Made by a program: the position numbers and the translations under genes. Positions 23,331-33,741 of a DNA stretch of 64,000 nt are shown here, in pieces. The DNA is from Monocercomonoides exilis. Its lineage: Eukaryota > Preaxostyla > Oxymonadida > Polymastigidae. How positions within the stretch are numbered: position 1 is the first letter of the stretch; each line of letters starts with the position of its first letter. Below the pieces are notes generated by a model. The model searched no databases. It saw only the letters and a list, made by a program, of their open reading frames with translations, and was not told where the DNA came from. Location of the stretch: contig LSRY02000031.1 of NCBI GenBank assembly GCA_001643675.2, positions 250,501-314,500 of the forward strand. The letters run 5' to 3'.

Positions 23331-23761
23331 AAAACAATATTTTGACAATGTTAAAGAAAATAATAACATCATCCGTTCAAAATGAAATCACATTTATAAA
23401 TCATTGAACTTATTAAAAGATGTTATCTCCTTCATCTGGGGCAAAATTTTTGCAATTGAGAAAAAAACTGGGATTTGTTTTAAACTTGTTAAGAAATCAT
23501 ATCATTATAAATCAACCGAAACAGTGCAAAAAAATTACAGAAAATTTCAAAAATTGAAAAAATATGTACAAAATATTGAATGGAACAAAATTTATAAAGT
23601 AAAATATTGTGTCCCATCTTCTCACAGTGATTCCCATGAAACAACAATATTTTTATCATTCTGAAGTAACCGAATCACAGCAAGAGAGAGAAAAAAACAT
23701 CAAAATCAACTTCCGAGTCAGTTAAAAACAACGTTAAAGTTATCCTTTTTTATTTGATATA
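23331..23761. other. AT-rich spacer
   Basis: Flank between the ARM-like pseudogene and a pogo-like element. An open stretch of 86 codons on the plus strand (23404-23664, Lys/Tyr/Asn-rich) has no recognisable motif, and I do not call it a gene. Confidence 0.35.
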
Positions 23762-26558
23762 CCATTGGTGCTATACCCGGAACTCAGTGCCAAACCCGGA
23801 ACTGAATAATTCTTTTGAAAACCAGAGAAGCTTATTCATTGTTCAAAAACACTTCTGTCTTGAATTATAGAATCCATAAATTCATTTTCCAGAAATAAAT
23901 GTTGAATAAGTTAAATTTCTTTGTTTGATTGAGATGAATTGGAAACTCCAAATGCTTCTCTTTCAACTTTTTCTTTTTTTCGCAAATAAACAAGATGCAG
24001 AATATTTTGTTGTCTAAAACGAATTGTTTGAAATTACTGTTGGTCATTTACTGTTTAAGACATCTTCATGATTTAGAAGCCATCTGCAACTTATTTTGAA
24101 TTATTGATCGAAACCCTTAACCATGGAAAATAAACAGCAACTTTCACCTCTGCAGCTCAGACGTACACTTGCCTTAAGTGAATATAGAAATATTAAATCG
24201 GCAAGCCAAAAAGTTTTCGAAATCAAACGCAAAAATGCTGTCAATTTCAAAACAGCAATTGAATCAGGAGCTATTTCGAAAAGCGCATGGTATCGGGGAA
24301 TCAAAGCGGAAAAGTCTGGCAGAGTTGTTAAAAAAGAAGGTCATCCACTATCGATATCCAAAAGTCAGCTTGAAACCATTGAAAATCAGGTTATGGCAAT
24401 GTTATCTGAAGATACAATTGTTCGAGTTAAAGATATTCAATCGATGGTTCTTTTTAATTATCAATTTTAATTTGCATTTGATTTCTTTTCAATATTAATT
24501 TAGTGCGTTGATCTGTCGGAAAAAGAATGTGACGAAAAGCAAATTCCAAAAACAGTGAACTGCAAATATGCTCACAAACTTATTAAAAGAAGTGAAGTAT
24601 TACAATCGGCTTTATCCAGACCACTGGAAATGTCAAAAATTTCAGCTCAGTCACCGGAAAATATTCAGAAATGGTTTTTGGACTTAGCTGAAGTTATCAA
24701 AAAGCATAATATTGATTCATCAACAATCTTCAATTTCGATGAAACTTCTTTAAGCTGCGGTGATACATCAATGAAACTTGTGGTTTGTATGAAAAACCAG
24801 ATTCCTCCTTCTCCGCCTAAACCCCCAAAAGTTCCAAATGCCACATTGTGCTTGTGTATATGCGCGGACGGATCTTCTCTTCCAAGATTTTTGTTGTGGC
24901 CCAGAAAAGAAACTCCAGATGAATTCTCTTCGTTGTCAGCTTTTGATATTCGTTACATTTATTCTTCATCAGGATGGATAACGAAAGAGATTTACAGAGA
25001 AATAATGATTGGTTGCTGGATTCCTCTGATTTCCTCCAAAGTTAAACCGACTTCAACAAAAAAAAGCTCTTCTACTGATGGACAATCACAGATCACATGA
25101 TGATGAATTAGTGACAAGGGAAGCCACAAAGAATAATATTGTTATTCTGAAATTTCCTCCAAACATGACTCATTTACTGCAGCCATGTGATTCTTATGTA
25201 TTTTCTCGTTTGAAGTTCACACTCTACAACAAGTTTTGCTCTCCTTCCAAGTTTTCTTTGAGTGCTTATCGATCTGCTCTCGCAAATGCACTTCCTGATG
25301 CTGTGGCAGCCGCAATTACTCCTTCAACAGTGAAAGCATCATATGTCAAAACTGGAGTGTGGCCTATTGCGGCTTCTTCTGTTCTAACAAGAATTTCATG
25401 TTCTCCTATCTCTTCGTCAAGTGAGAAAAATGTAAAGAAAGCATCTTCAAATTCATGGAAAAATGAATTATTCTGAGATTTTTCTCCAAAGAAAGATCTC
25501 GAAAACCCAACAGCTGGCGAACAAGAATTAGCCCAATCCGTGACAACTGACTTCCAAATAGTGCAAAAGCCATTATCAGTCAAACAATTACCTGTTCGTT
25601 CTTCAAAATCATCCAAATCTTCAAAAGAAACACCTCCTCTCATATCTCAGTTTTCTTCGAAAGTGACATCGTTGAAAGAGATTCAACATCAAATACAGGA
25701 AGCTGAAAACAATTTATCAATTCTTCGTTCTCAAATGAAAGTTTTTGAATCACAATGCACCAACAGTCAACGCTCATCACAAAATTCAAAACGAAGTCAT
25801 GATGATCTCAAAAAGCTTTTGGATTTTTCAAATAATCCTTCGAAGAAAAAATTCTGAATCGTCGAAAAAGAATAAGGAAAGAAGAAGAAGAAGAAAACGA
25901 AACCAATCAAAGCCAAAAAAGACTTCAATTCAGAAAGAAATTGAGCCACCAAAGATCGCTATCTCCTGTTTTTTCAAAAAGAGAGCTTGAAATGAGAAAA
26001 ATAATTCATTCCAAAACACAAGGTGACAGAAAAGAGAAGTGCTGATTTCTAAATCTGGGTTTACGGATAATTCAATAATCATCATTGTGCTCTGTCAGAA
26101 TCCGTTCTTTTTGATTGTTTTGTCTTTTTTTCAGTTTTCTTGTTTTCGCATGTCTCATATTCAACATAATTGCTTTCATCAGGAGAACAATGCAGTCCAT
26201 TTTATTCATTTAAAAAAGAACATACAAAGATGTGGAATGCAACAAGTTTCAATTAAGCAAACAACGATAATAATATATGTTTGATTATCATTTTTTCCAA
26301 ATATTTCCTGAATTCATAGATAATAAATCAAATCATTCTCTTTTCAACTTGAAACTCTCCAGATTAGGGAGTCTTTTTTCCAAAGAATTAAACAAAATTA
26401 TACATTTGTTTTCATTTGTTTTCATTCATTAATCGAAAATAATGGATCCAAATGTTGCAATAATGAAATAAACACAAGATAGAGGCTGTAATGAAACACA
26501 AATCAGAGGGACATTCAGTTCCGGGTTTGGCACTGAGTTCCGGGTATAGCACCAATGG
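23762..26558 (+). mobile_element. Pogo/Tc1-mariner-like DNA transposon with perfect 46-bp inverted ends
   Basis: The ends 23762-23807 and 26513-26558 are exact inverted copies over 46 bp, starting CCATTGGTGCTATACCCGGA. TA lies immediately outside both ends (23760-23761 and 26559-26560). Each end carries two direct copies of CCCGGAACT, about 20 bp apart, which are likely transposase-binding sites. The element is 2,797 bp and carries one transposase gene in plus orientation, now broken. Identical ends with a broken gene suggest the copy was moved recently by a working relative, or that it decayed only recently. Confidence 0.92.
24123..25857 (+). pseudogene. Broken pogo-like DDE transposase (intron, frameshift and stop)
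   Basis: The start is ATG 24123. A 57-nt phase-0 intron (24447-24503, donor GTTCTT, acceptor AATTTAG) joins an N-terminal DNA-binding part (AISKSAWYRGIKAEKSGR, helix-turn-helix-like) to the DDE domain. Catalytic-type residues are visible in FNFDETS (near 24735), in LLMDNHRSH (25078) and in LQPCDSY (near 25187). The second and third Asp are 36 residues apart. A run of eight A at 25058-25065 shifts the frame just before the second Asp, and a TGA at 25474-25476 interrupts it again. Homologous-looking codons continue in the same frame to 25857, where the C-terminus becomes Ser/Lys-rich. The shifted frames rule out an intact product unless the A-run is a sequencing error. Confidence 0.85.
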
Positions 26559-27512
26559 TATTTGAAAGATTTTATGGTAAATGCAGAAAAGAGGGGTACA
26601 TAAATTTTTTCATGGTTTTGAAATGTATTGCAATAAAAATTAATTCACATTCATTTATGTGTTGCATATAAGTGACACATCAAATTAGAAAATTATGAAG
26701 GAAAAATGAAACCAACAATTTCATATTCCAATTTATTTTCAAGTTTTACAATGTTTTGTTCCATTTAATAAATTTGATATGTAAAGGAAAAATTAAATTA
26801 TTTCCGTCAAATACCTAGAAGCAGGACGTAATATCATGGTTTTCAATGGTGTAACATTTAAAGAAGATTTTAAAGTTGCGGATAACCGTGATGCTTCAAA
26901 ATTATTTTTTAAGTTAATATTTTGGGTTTCTTTTTTCCACGATTTTTTTATTGATACACACAAAATTTTCTTCAAACCTAAAAAATTGTTATTATTTGTC
27001 TTATAAATAGCATGTGGCTTGATTATAATGCAGGATGAACGATTAACTTTAACATTTTTAGGTACCTCTATCTTCTGCTCTTACCTATTTTATTTTTTAC
27101 TGAACAAAGCTTAAAAATTTTTCGAAAATGGAAATGGAAGATCTAAGGAAAGAAATATCAAAAAATCGAAATTCTTTCAACAAAATGATGACCGTACAAA
27201 TAATAGTTTGTTAATTGGGGGAAAATATGAGACTTCAAGCCTTTTCATTGAAAAATTATGCAATTTTCATTCACTTTTTGAGATCAAAAAACATAATAAA
27301 AAGGGATTTATTTTTTGACATTCGTGAAATGTCACCACACTTGTTGTTTTGATTTCAACAATGCCTGTTAACAGATATGAAAATCAAAACAAATTTGAAA
27401 TCTGAGAAAGTAATATTAAGTTATGAGTGAAGCAATTATTTTGTGCTTTGTGCATAAAAAGCTTGAAATTCGGTATTTTCCCCCAATTGATCTCAAAAAA
27501 TGTTGTTATTTA
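26559..27512. other. AT-rich spacer with imperfect inverted repeat
   Basis: No convincing gene. Sequence around 27211-27303 (GGGGGAAAATATGAGACTTC...) is imperfectly mirrored at about 27461-27510 (GCTTGAAATTCGGTATTTTC), which may be the edge of a decayed element. Confidence 0.35.
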
Positions 27513-27584
27513 TTAGAAAAGAAAACAAACATTCATTTTCTTCTCTTCTTGTTGAGAGATGCCACTTTATGGGTCATGTCACTT
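27513..27584 (+). repeat. Isolated 5'-end fragment of a DIRS-type element
   Basis: The 72 bp contain TTCTTCTCTTCTTGTTGAGA followed by GATGCCACTTTATGGGTCAT. This is the same sequence as the right end of the complete-looking DIRS element (33,693 down to 33,646), in opposite orientation. The outer part (AGAAAAGAAAACAAACATTC) is mirrored at 29391-29420. It is therefore a leftover end of a second DIRS copy lying beside the DDE element. Confidence 0.7.
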
Positions 27585-27652
27585 GAAGTGATAAAAGGGC
27601 ACGACGACATGTGCTGATCTCAAGATATCTTGCGCCATAAAAAACCATCAGA

Positions 27653-29323
27653 TACTCACTGTTCTTGTTAATTGTTAATTCTTTTTGTATTATTGAAATT
27701 AAGAAAAACAAAGAATTGATGAATATTTTGTTTATTTATCATGTTTTTTTTTGAAATGCTCCATGAAATATGAATGAAAAAAACTCTTACACATATCAAT
27801 TGTTCGCCAAGTGTTGTTTATTGCGGAAGTCCAAAATAAACTGGCATTTTGTCAATGTTCATTATTCCCCATTCCCCTCCCTTTGTTTGTCTTGTTTTTC
27901 TTGTACATGAAAGCGGCAATGATTTGTTGTCCAATTTCACAATTTCTATCACTTTTTTGAAGCTTTCTTCAAAGATCTGGGCTGTTGAAGGAGTTTTATG
28001 AAAATCATTCACAAGCTCACTTTCTTTGAATGCAGAAAAAATATTGATCGATGAAGAAACTTGCAGAATGGCATTCACTGCAACCCACAAAAGTTGTTCC
28101 ATGCAATCATGCGTTGAACCTGATTCAACCTGTTGAATTTGAAGTTTCCAAAGTGAAAAAATTAATAAATCCAATGACTGCAACAAGTGTGTTGTATTCG
28201 GAGGCAAAACCAAAAGCAAAATATTCTCATTGGCAAGACGAGTCAACACATTATCCGATAGGTGGATTCTGCAGCCATCAAGAATCAACACTGCCTGTGT
28301 GTATTTATCTGGCAAAATCATTCTTTTAATGTTGACATGAGGAATGAATACTTTTTCAATCCAGTTTTCAAACCACTCCTTTGTGAAATAAGATGAATTT
28401 CCGACTTCTACGCAACCATGTATTCCTATTTGATAGCCTAGAGACCGAAGGGATCTTGTGTTGAAAGGTTTTTGCACCAGTAAACAAGGAGGAACAAAAG
28501 TTCCATCAAGTGAAATGCAGTAGAGCAATGATATCCTTTTTTCTCCTCTGTCAACAGGCGTGTGATCCATTTCACGATTTTCATTTGTTCCAACTATTAA
28601 GTTCACCTTTCTTGTATCTTCATGCGCGTGATAACCTGATTCATCAGCACAGAAGATCATGGATGAATATTTTCCACACACATATTGAACCAAATGATTT
28701 TTCCAGATGATAATGCTTTGTTCCGATATTTTCATTCTTTTTTCTTCTCTAACGCTTGAAGGAACGATCATCAATTCCTCGCTATGCCTTTTTATGAATG
28801 AAGAATGAAAATTGTGAGAAGGCGTTTTATGACAAACTTTCGCAACAACGTCTCTTAGCGTTTTCGGTGTGATTTGCTTTCTTTCATCTCTCAAATTTTT
28901 TAAAATTTCCATGACTCGTTTTTCTTGCTTTCGAGTCATCAACATGTTTTTTTTCTCGATTACCTTTTTCCTTATATATCCGGTTCTAACCTGGCAGACA
29001 AGGCTCGGTGTGCAGTCGAGTGCCTTTGCAATTCACACATTTGAAGGAATTTTAACTTTTCTAATTTTGCAAGCGTTGAAGAAGGAACGAATTAATGAAA
29101 CTTTCGTTTTTGAAGTGTTTCGCGACAAGAAGGATGAAATGAAGTGGAGGTCCAATTTTGGAATAAATCCTGTTAAAACTGTTTCAAATGAAGATGAGCT
29201 AAAAGTTGAAATTACGAAAGGCATTACCAATAAAAAGATATACAAATATGTTTAACTGAAACAACCATAATAAATAAAGAATTATCGTTGGCAACATTTA
29301 ACAATTAACATGAACGATGAGTG
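27653..29323 (-). mobile_element. Second DDE (pogo-like) DNA transposon
   Basis: Imperfect inverted ends are 27653-27678 and 29298-29323: about 22 of 26 positions match, both ending in TGTTAATTGTTAA inward. Between them lies a transposase gene on the minus strand. I see no clean TA duplication, so the exact outer borders are uncertain. The element sits between two fragments of DIRS-type end sequence (27513-27584 and 29391-29420), suggesting insertion into or beside an older DIRS remnant. Confidence 0.68.
27818..28945 (-). CDS. DDE_1-type (pogo-like) transposase, 375 aa, open frame intact
   Basis: This single open frame encodes a transposase of the DDE superfamily used by pogo/Tigger-type elements. 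Residues 1-75 carry a CENP-B-like helical DNA-binding part (MEILKNLRDERKQITPKTLR and SFIKRHSEEL). The catalytic set is Asp101 in CADESGYH, Asp223 in LILDGCRIHL and Asp259 in THLLQSLDLLIF. Asp223 and Asp259 are 36 residues apart, as in the other two pogo-like copies in this window. At 375 residues it is short for the family, so an N-terminal exon upstream (minus-strand stretch 29245-29033) is possible but unproven. All catalytic Asp are present, so the enzyme may work. The strand is opposite to that of the pogo-like element just upstream. Confidence 0.82.
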   Translation of the reverse strand: MLMTRKQEKRVMEILKNLRDERKQITPKTLRDVVAKVCHKTPSHNFHSSFIKRHSEELMIVPSSVREEKRMKISEQSIIIWKNHLVQYVCGKYSSMIFCADESGYHAHEDTRKVNLIVGTNENREMDHTPVDRGEKRISLLYCISLDGTFVPPCLLVQKPFNTRSLRSLGYQIGIHGCVEVGNSSYFTKEWFENWIEKVFIPHVNIKRMILPDKYTQAVLILDGCRIHLSDNVLTRLANENILLLVLPPNTTHLLQSLDLLIFSLWKLQIQQVESGSTHDCMEQLLWVAVNAILQVSSSINIFSAFKESELVNDFHKTPSTAQIFEESFKKVIEIVKLDNKSLPLSCTRKTRQTKGGEWGIMNIDKMPVYFGLPQ

Positions 29324-29803
29324 ACTGATATTGGCGCGAGAAGAGAAAAAACATAACAAGGTGGTGGGTAACAAACAGGGGTGGGCAAAGAGAAGAAATT
29401 GAATGTTTGTTTTCTTTTCTAATTAAAATGCATAACATTTTAATTGTCAAGTGAACTTCCATTCAATTTCTTCTCTTCTTGTTGAGAGAAAAACTTAGTT
29501 GGAAGCTGTTGCTTTACAATCTGGACTTCGACCGAAGGAGCGGAAATCATATGTCTTGGACTCTCTTTTGGCCTGTGCCCTTGTGCGAATTATGAAAATG
29601 TCCTTTTCTTCTGGTCTGTGCTGTTCACTGTTCAATGCATCTCGGGTTCAATCATCGTCTCCTTGAGTTTGCAACTTCTTTCCTTTTGTCCTTTTCCTCC
29701 TGACAGTCTTCGTTTTCACCTCTTCCACTAACTCCTCCATGGAAGCATCCACTTCTTCACTCTTTAATTCCTCTTCTGAAAGAGTTCCTTCATTGGCTTG
29801 TTC

Positions 29804-31100
29804 TCATTTTTCTTCCTCTTCATCACTAACTATCGGACTATCATCCCTCCCGCAGTCACCAGTCTTCTGTTCCTTCATTGTTCCAGCAATTACTTGTACC
29901 ATTGACGACGCCAAATTAGTCCTGAAATAGAGCTTAACGAGAGTGTTTGTCTTCGGCGATAGCCTTGCAAACTTAGCAATCTGTGAAGGCGAGATTCCTG
30001 CCATTGTTAATGTTGACAATGTTGCTGCCTTTAAAGAGTACGGCCTGAATCTCTGAGGAACTCCTGCTAGCTTCATTGCCTCCTTTGCTAACTTGCGGAT
30101 ACCCGAGGCAGTCAGCAGCTCGTATGTTATAGTATTGAGCAGAAGTTTGTTGCTGTTCTGTTTTTGTTTTACCGGGAAATACAAATCCCTAATTGCGGAA
30201 GCTGGACAAATAAGTGGGAGATCGGGAAGAAAAGGAACTGCAATCTCCGACCGTGTGTGTGATGTTTTCAACACTGTGTCAAAATATACACCTTCCTCTT
30301 CAAACCGAGAGTTTTCCATGTTGACGCGCTCCAGTTCTGTAAATCTGCAGGCAGAGAAGAGCATTGTTAATGTGATAACCTTCATTGTCAATATCTTGAA
30401 AGATAACTTGTTGTTTGGGCCAAACTCTGTGAAGTATTTTAACAAAATATTCGGATTCCAAATCTCTGGAGCCATTTTCTTTCTTGATGTGTCGTTTCTT
30501 CGGAATGCACGAAATAAAATCCTGATGATAGCGATGTCTCCCAATGCAGTGTTGAAAGCAAGAACTGAATAAAATGACACTGCTGCCGTTACCATCTGTA
30601 TAACAGAAACCTTGAATCCTCTATTCTTCATTGTTAAAAATACATCAATGCATTTGACGGTCCAGTCTGGAAGTTGTCTGGAATATGTCCATGGGCACAC
30701 TTCTTCCACTGGTCTGAAAAGTGCGGGAAACAGAATAAATATCCATCCCATGTCGTTTGTGCAATTCCAGCCTTGCACTCCTCTGCAAGCTCCAAAGGGA
30801 CATTTCTTTCATGAAGCGCGTGCAGCCACCAGGCTTCACCTCTCTCCTTAATGGATTCAGCAGAATCACTTTCATCCTCCCTGGAGGAAGGCAGGCTCCC
30901 GTCTTCTTCATCCATGGCACCTCCAGAAGAATCTTGGAGCTGTAATTCAATTCCAAGCTGTAATAATTGCTCATTCGATGTAGGATGTCCCAATTCTGAC
31001 CCTTCCAGCTCGGCAGGAGTATAATCGCTCGAGCTTTCTCCATCTGAGCCTTTCGTATTACCATCGGAATCAGAGGTATCGGTGGATGAGCTAGAACACA
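29804..31100 (-). pseudogene. DIRS tyrosine recombinase, frameshifted, with altered HxxR box
   Basis: The N-terminal part (Ser/Asp/Glu-rich, then IAQTTWDGYLFCFPHF, a SAM-like core-binding motif) is read in one frame. Near 30690 the coding switches frame to PDWTVKCIDVFLTMKNRG and continues to 29804. Catalytic-domain landmarks are the first Arg in FSACRFTELERV and a Tyr in TLVKLYFRTN. Where the family normally has HxxR, this copy reads YSLK (in RPYSLKAATLS), so both the His and the Arg are replaced. With the frameshift, this argues for an inactive copy. The family assignment rests on motif order and on the adjoining RT-RH. Confidence 0.75.
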
Positions 31101-31109
31101 CTCGTTGTT

Positions 31110-33101
31110 TCAAGGAACTGTCAATCCATCTTCGGCAATTGGACTGCCTACTCCACACCATCTTTCCACTTTGTGATTGTGTTCCGATGCAAAAGCATCG
31201 AGAGTCGGTCTCACTTTCAACTGTGAAAGAACCTCTTTGAGTACTTCGTCCTTTATTTCGTAGTCTCCTGCACTTTCCAATCGAGACAGCGCATCCGCTC
31301 TGTGGTTCTTTCTTCCTGGAAGATGTTGTGCTCTTATTATCAGATTCCTTGCCTCCGACCATTTCCATATCTTGCGTAGCACTGGCCGAAGATTCTTCCC
31401 TGCACTCCAACGATTTATGTTGAAAACCACTGAGCTGTTGTCCGATCGCAGCAACAGCTGGGATATTTTGTTTTCTTGAATTGTCTGCGAAAAATGGCGA
31501 AGCGCTTGCAAAACAGCTAGTTGTTCTCTGAAGTTGGACGATTGGCGACGGGCATAGTTGGGGAACTTGGCGTGCCAATCCATAATGTTGTTGTTCACTC
31601 TGAATGTTGCACCCCACGCTGTTTCCGCTGCATCTGTCGTTAATACAGCCTGGGAGATAAACACTGGTTGTAATGGTCTCTGTCGACTCCGGCTCAATAT
31701 CCATTGCCACTCCTGAATCTCCCTCAACACTGAAGCATTCATCCTCATCACACCGCTCCATCCGTATGTCTTCACGTTCCTCTGAAGGAGACGATGATGA
31801 GCTGCAAGGTGAAGTGACGCATCCTGGTATACGAATCTTACTGCGCTGAGCTTTCCAATTGCTGAAGCAAAATCCTTTATTCGAACTGTTTTGGCTCTTA
31901 TTGCCTTCACTCTCCATTGACTTAGCATCGCTTTGAGAGATTACAACCTCTCCTCGCACAATTGAACTGTGAATGCTTCCGTGTCCCATGCAAACCCCAG
32001 AAAAGTGAACTTTCTCCTCGGGGTTGTTGAACATTTGTCCTTGTTGATAATCAAGCCCAGATTTTCCAAAAATCGAATCACCTTGCTTGTGATTTCTTTC
32101 AACATGTTGAAATCTTGATGCAGGAGAATCAGATCGTCCAAGTATGATATCACTCTCACGTTCCATTTTATTTTGATTTCCGTTGTGACTTTCCTCATCA
32201 CTTTTGTGAAATACCTTGGCGCATCTGTGTAGCCGAACGGCATGCCGTTGAAAGCATAATCGATGCCTTCGAACCTGAACGTTAGATAAGGTCTGAGTTC
32301 GTTTGAAACAGGAATTAGATAATAGGCTTGAGATAAATCCATTGTCACCGCGAAGTCGTTCATGCTTATCAATTTTTCGACTGTTCTTTCGTTCTCGCAT
32401 TTGAAATGAGATTTCGTAATTGCAGCGTTTAGTATTCGGTAATGTAAAATCTGCCTCCAGACTCCGGACTTCTTCCGAATGAGGAAAATATTGTTCCGAA
32501 ATTTCACCTCTTTGGGAGGAATTCTGCTCACAATCCCTGTTTCCAGCTGCTCCTTCAATTCCTTTCGAAAAGCAATCTTTTGGTTCATGCTCATTTGTGC
32601 TGCTCCGTCCATGATTTTCCTCTTTTCCAAACCATCTCTTGCCCTGCGATTGCACCAATGAGCCTGGACTCCATTTTTGATTAATATTCCTCCGTCTATT
32701 TTTCTCCATTCTTGTATATAGTCCGCTGTCCGACCTCCTATCTTTCCAGCTTTTAAAGTCCTTCTCGTCTGAGCTAGCTCCAATTCTTCTGCAGTCCCGC
32801 GGTTCGTCCTGTTGTGTTTTTCTTCCAATAATCTCTCCTTGGTCCTGCGCTTCTGAACGTCGACGACCGGGGACTTCCTTGAAAAAAGTGTTTTTTTCCA
32901 GAAATTTGTGGTGTCGGATGATATTATTTGGAGAAGAATCCTTTTGGAGAAGAATAAATATATGAAGATCCCTGCTGCCTCTTCTGCTCCTTTGAAAGCT
33001 TTTCCAAAATCTGTTCCTGACGCTTTGTTAGCAGGCCTCCTGATGGTTCCGAGTCCATCTTTTCCGCCGCGCGAAAACCGAATCTTCCTTCGATTCTGCA
33101 C
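31110..33101 (-). pseudogene. DIRS reverse transcriptase - RNase H, interrupted by one TAA
   Basis: The frame reads from 33101 to 31941 (386 codons), stops at TAA (31941-31943), then continues in the same frame to 31110. RT motifs are clear: VTMDLSQAYYLIPV (first Asp, residue 254), FNGMPFGYTDAPRYF, and the catalytic YLDD at residues 320-323, followed by FTFLGFAWD. After the stop comes RNase H with Asp in LTTDAAETAWGA, Glu in FREQLAVLQAL, Asp in LLRSDNSSVV and Asp in RADALSRLE, all four present. The TAA falls in the linker (EERL-stop-SLKAMLSQW), so it is probably a single nonsense change in a once-continuous polyprotein. Translation as glutamine is unlikely, because long host genes here contain no in-frame TAA. 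Confidence 0.85.
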
Positions 33102-33634
33102 TTCCTCGCTTCATGAAGTGCTTGAGAAACCATTAGAATTACATCCTTGATCATCTGTTCGCGGCTCTCTTTCTCGTCGCTCTTGATTTGAATAGACATT
33201 AGTAACGCCTTGAATGCTGGATATAAAAATATTTCAACCCGTTCGCCTGCTTTATCCAAAGCATCTCTGTACCAAAAAGATGTTCTGCTTGCTGCTGGGG
33301 GTGATGCTTGTAATACCAGGCTGAAATCCTGTTCGTTGTAACATGTCGCAATATCTTCCACAATTGTCTTAGAAATTCTGACATCAAACAGAGAGGTTGT
33401 TGGCTCTTCGCCAAATATTGATTTGAACAAATCATCAACAGTTCGAGAATCTGCGGTTTCGGAAAAGATGGGGGAAGGCTGTTGTTCTTCTTCAGCGTGT
33501 GAAAAGATATTCGAAGAAGCTGTTGGTATCTGTGAGCTATTGCATTGGGAACTCGTTGGCCCACTGATCTGCATAGCAGAACCAGAAGAAGGTGCGAACC
33601 CGGCTTGCAATGGAGTTTGCGGTATGCTAAACAT
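32924..33634 (-). CDS. DIRS gag-like protein (ORF1), 236 aa
   Basis: The start ATG at 33634 lies about 40 bp inside the right inverted end. The product is Ser/Gln-rich at the N-terminus and helical after residue 60, with no zinc knuckle visible. The position and size suit the capsid-like first frame of DIRS elements. It ends at 32924, overlapping the RT frame by about 180 nt in another frame, an arrangement common in DIRS elements. The function is inferred from position; sequence alone would not identify it. Confidence 0.6.
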   Translation of the reverse strand: MFSIPQTPLQAGFAPSSGSAMQISGPTSSQCNSSQIPTASSNIFSHAEEEQQPSPIFSETADSRTVDDLFKSIFGEEPTTSLFDVRISKTIVEDIATCYNEQDFSLVLQASPPAASRTSFWYRDALDKAGERVEIFLYPAFKALLMSIQIKSDEKESREQMIKDVILMVSQALHEARKCRIEGRFGFRAAEKMDSEPSGGLLTKRQEQILEKLSKEQKRQQGSSYIYSSPKGFFSK

Positions 33635-33741
33635 TTTTGATCACGAAAAGTGACATGACCCATAAAGTGGCATCTCTCAACAAGAAGAGAAGAAATTGAA
33701 TGGAAGTTTTCTTAACAATTAAAATGTTATGCATTTTAATT

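Larger units (their letters stand above)
29421..33741 (-). mobile_element. DIRS-type retrotransposon (gag-like / RT-RNaseH / tyrosine recombinase) with inverted ends
   Basis: The ends 29421-29489 and 33673-33741 are inverted copies, 66 of 69 identical, each starting with the near-palindrome AATTAAAATGCATAACATTT. Inside, on the minus strand, come a gag-like frame, a reverse transcriptase with RNase H, and a tyrosine recombinase in DIRS order. No integrase, protease or long direct terminal repeats are seen, which separates it from gypsy/copia elements. The left end carries an extra 30 bp (29391-29420) inverted relative to the end itself, so the terminus can fold back. An in-frame stop and a frameshift show that this copy is no longer fully coding. 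Confidence 0.85.

Noticed and set aside
23404-23664. 86-codon plus-strand frame beside the pogo-like element
   Set aside because: Biased Lys/Tyr/Asn content expected of AT-rich DNA. No domain and no conserved context.
29630-29670. GGTTCAATC string resembling a tRNA T-loop
   Set aside because: No matching acceptor, D or anticodon arms around it; it lies in the recombinase coding region. I found no tRNA or rRNA gene in the window.
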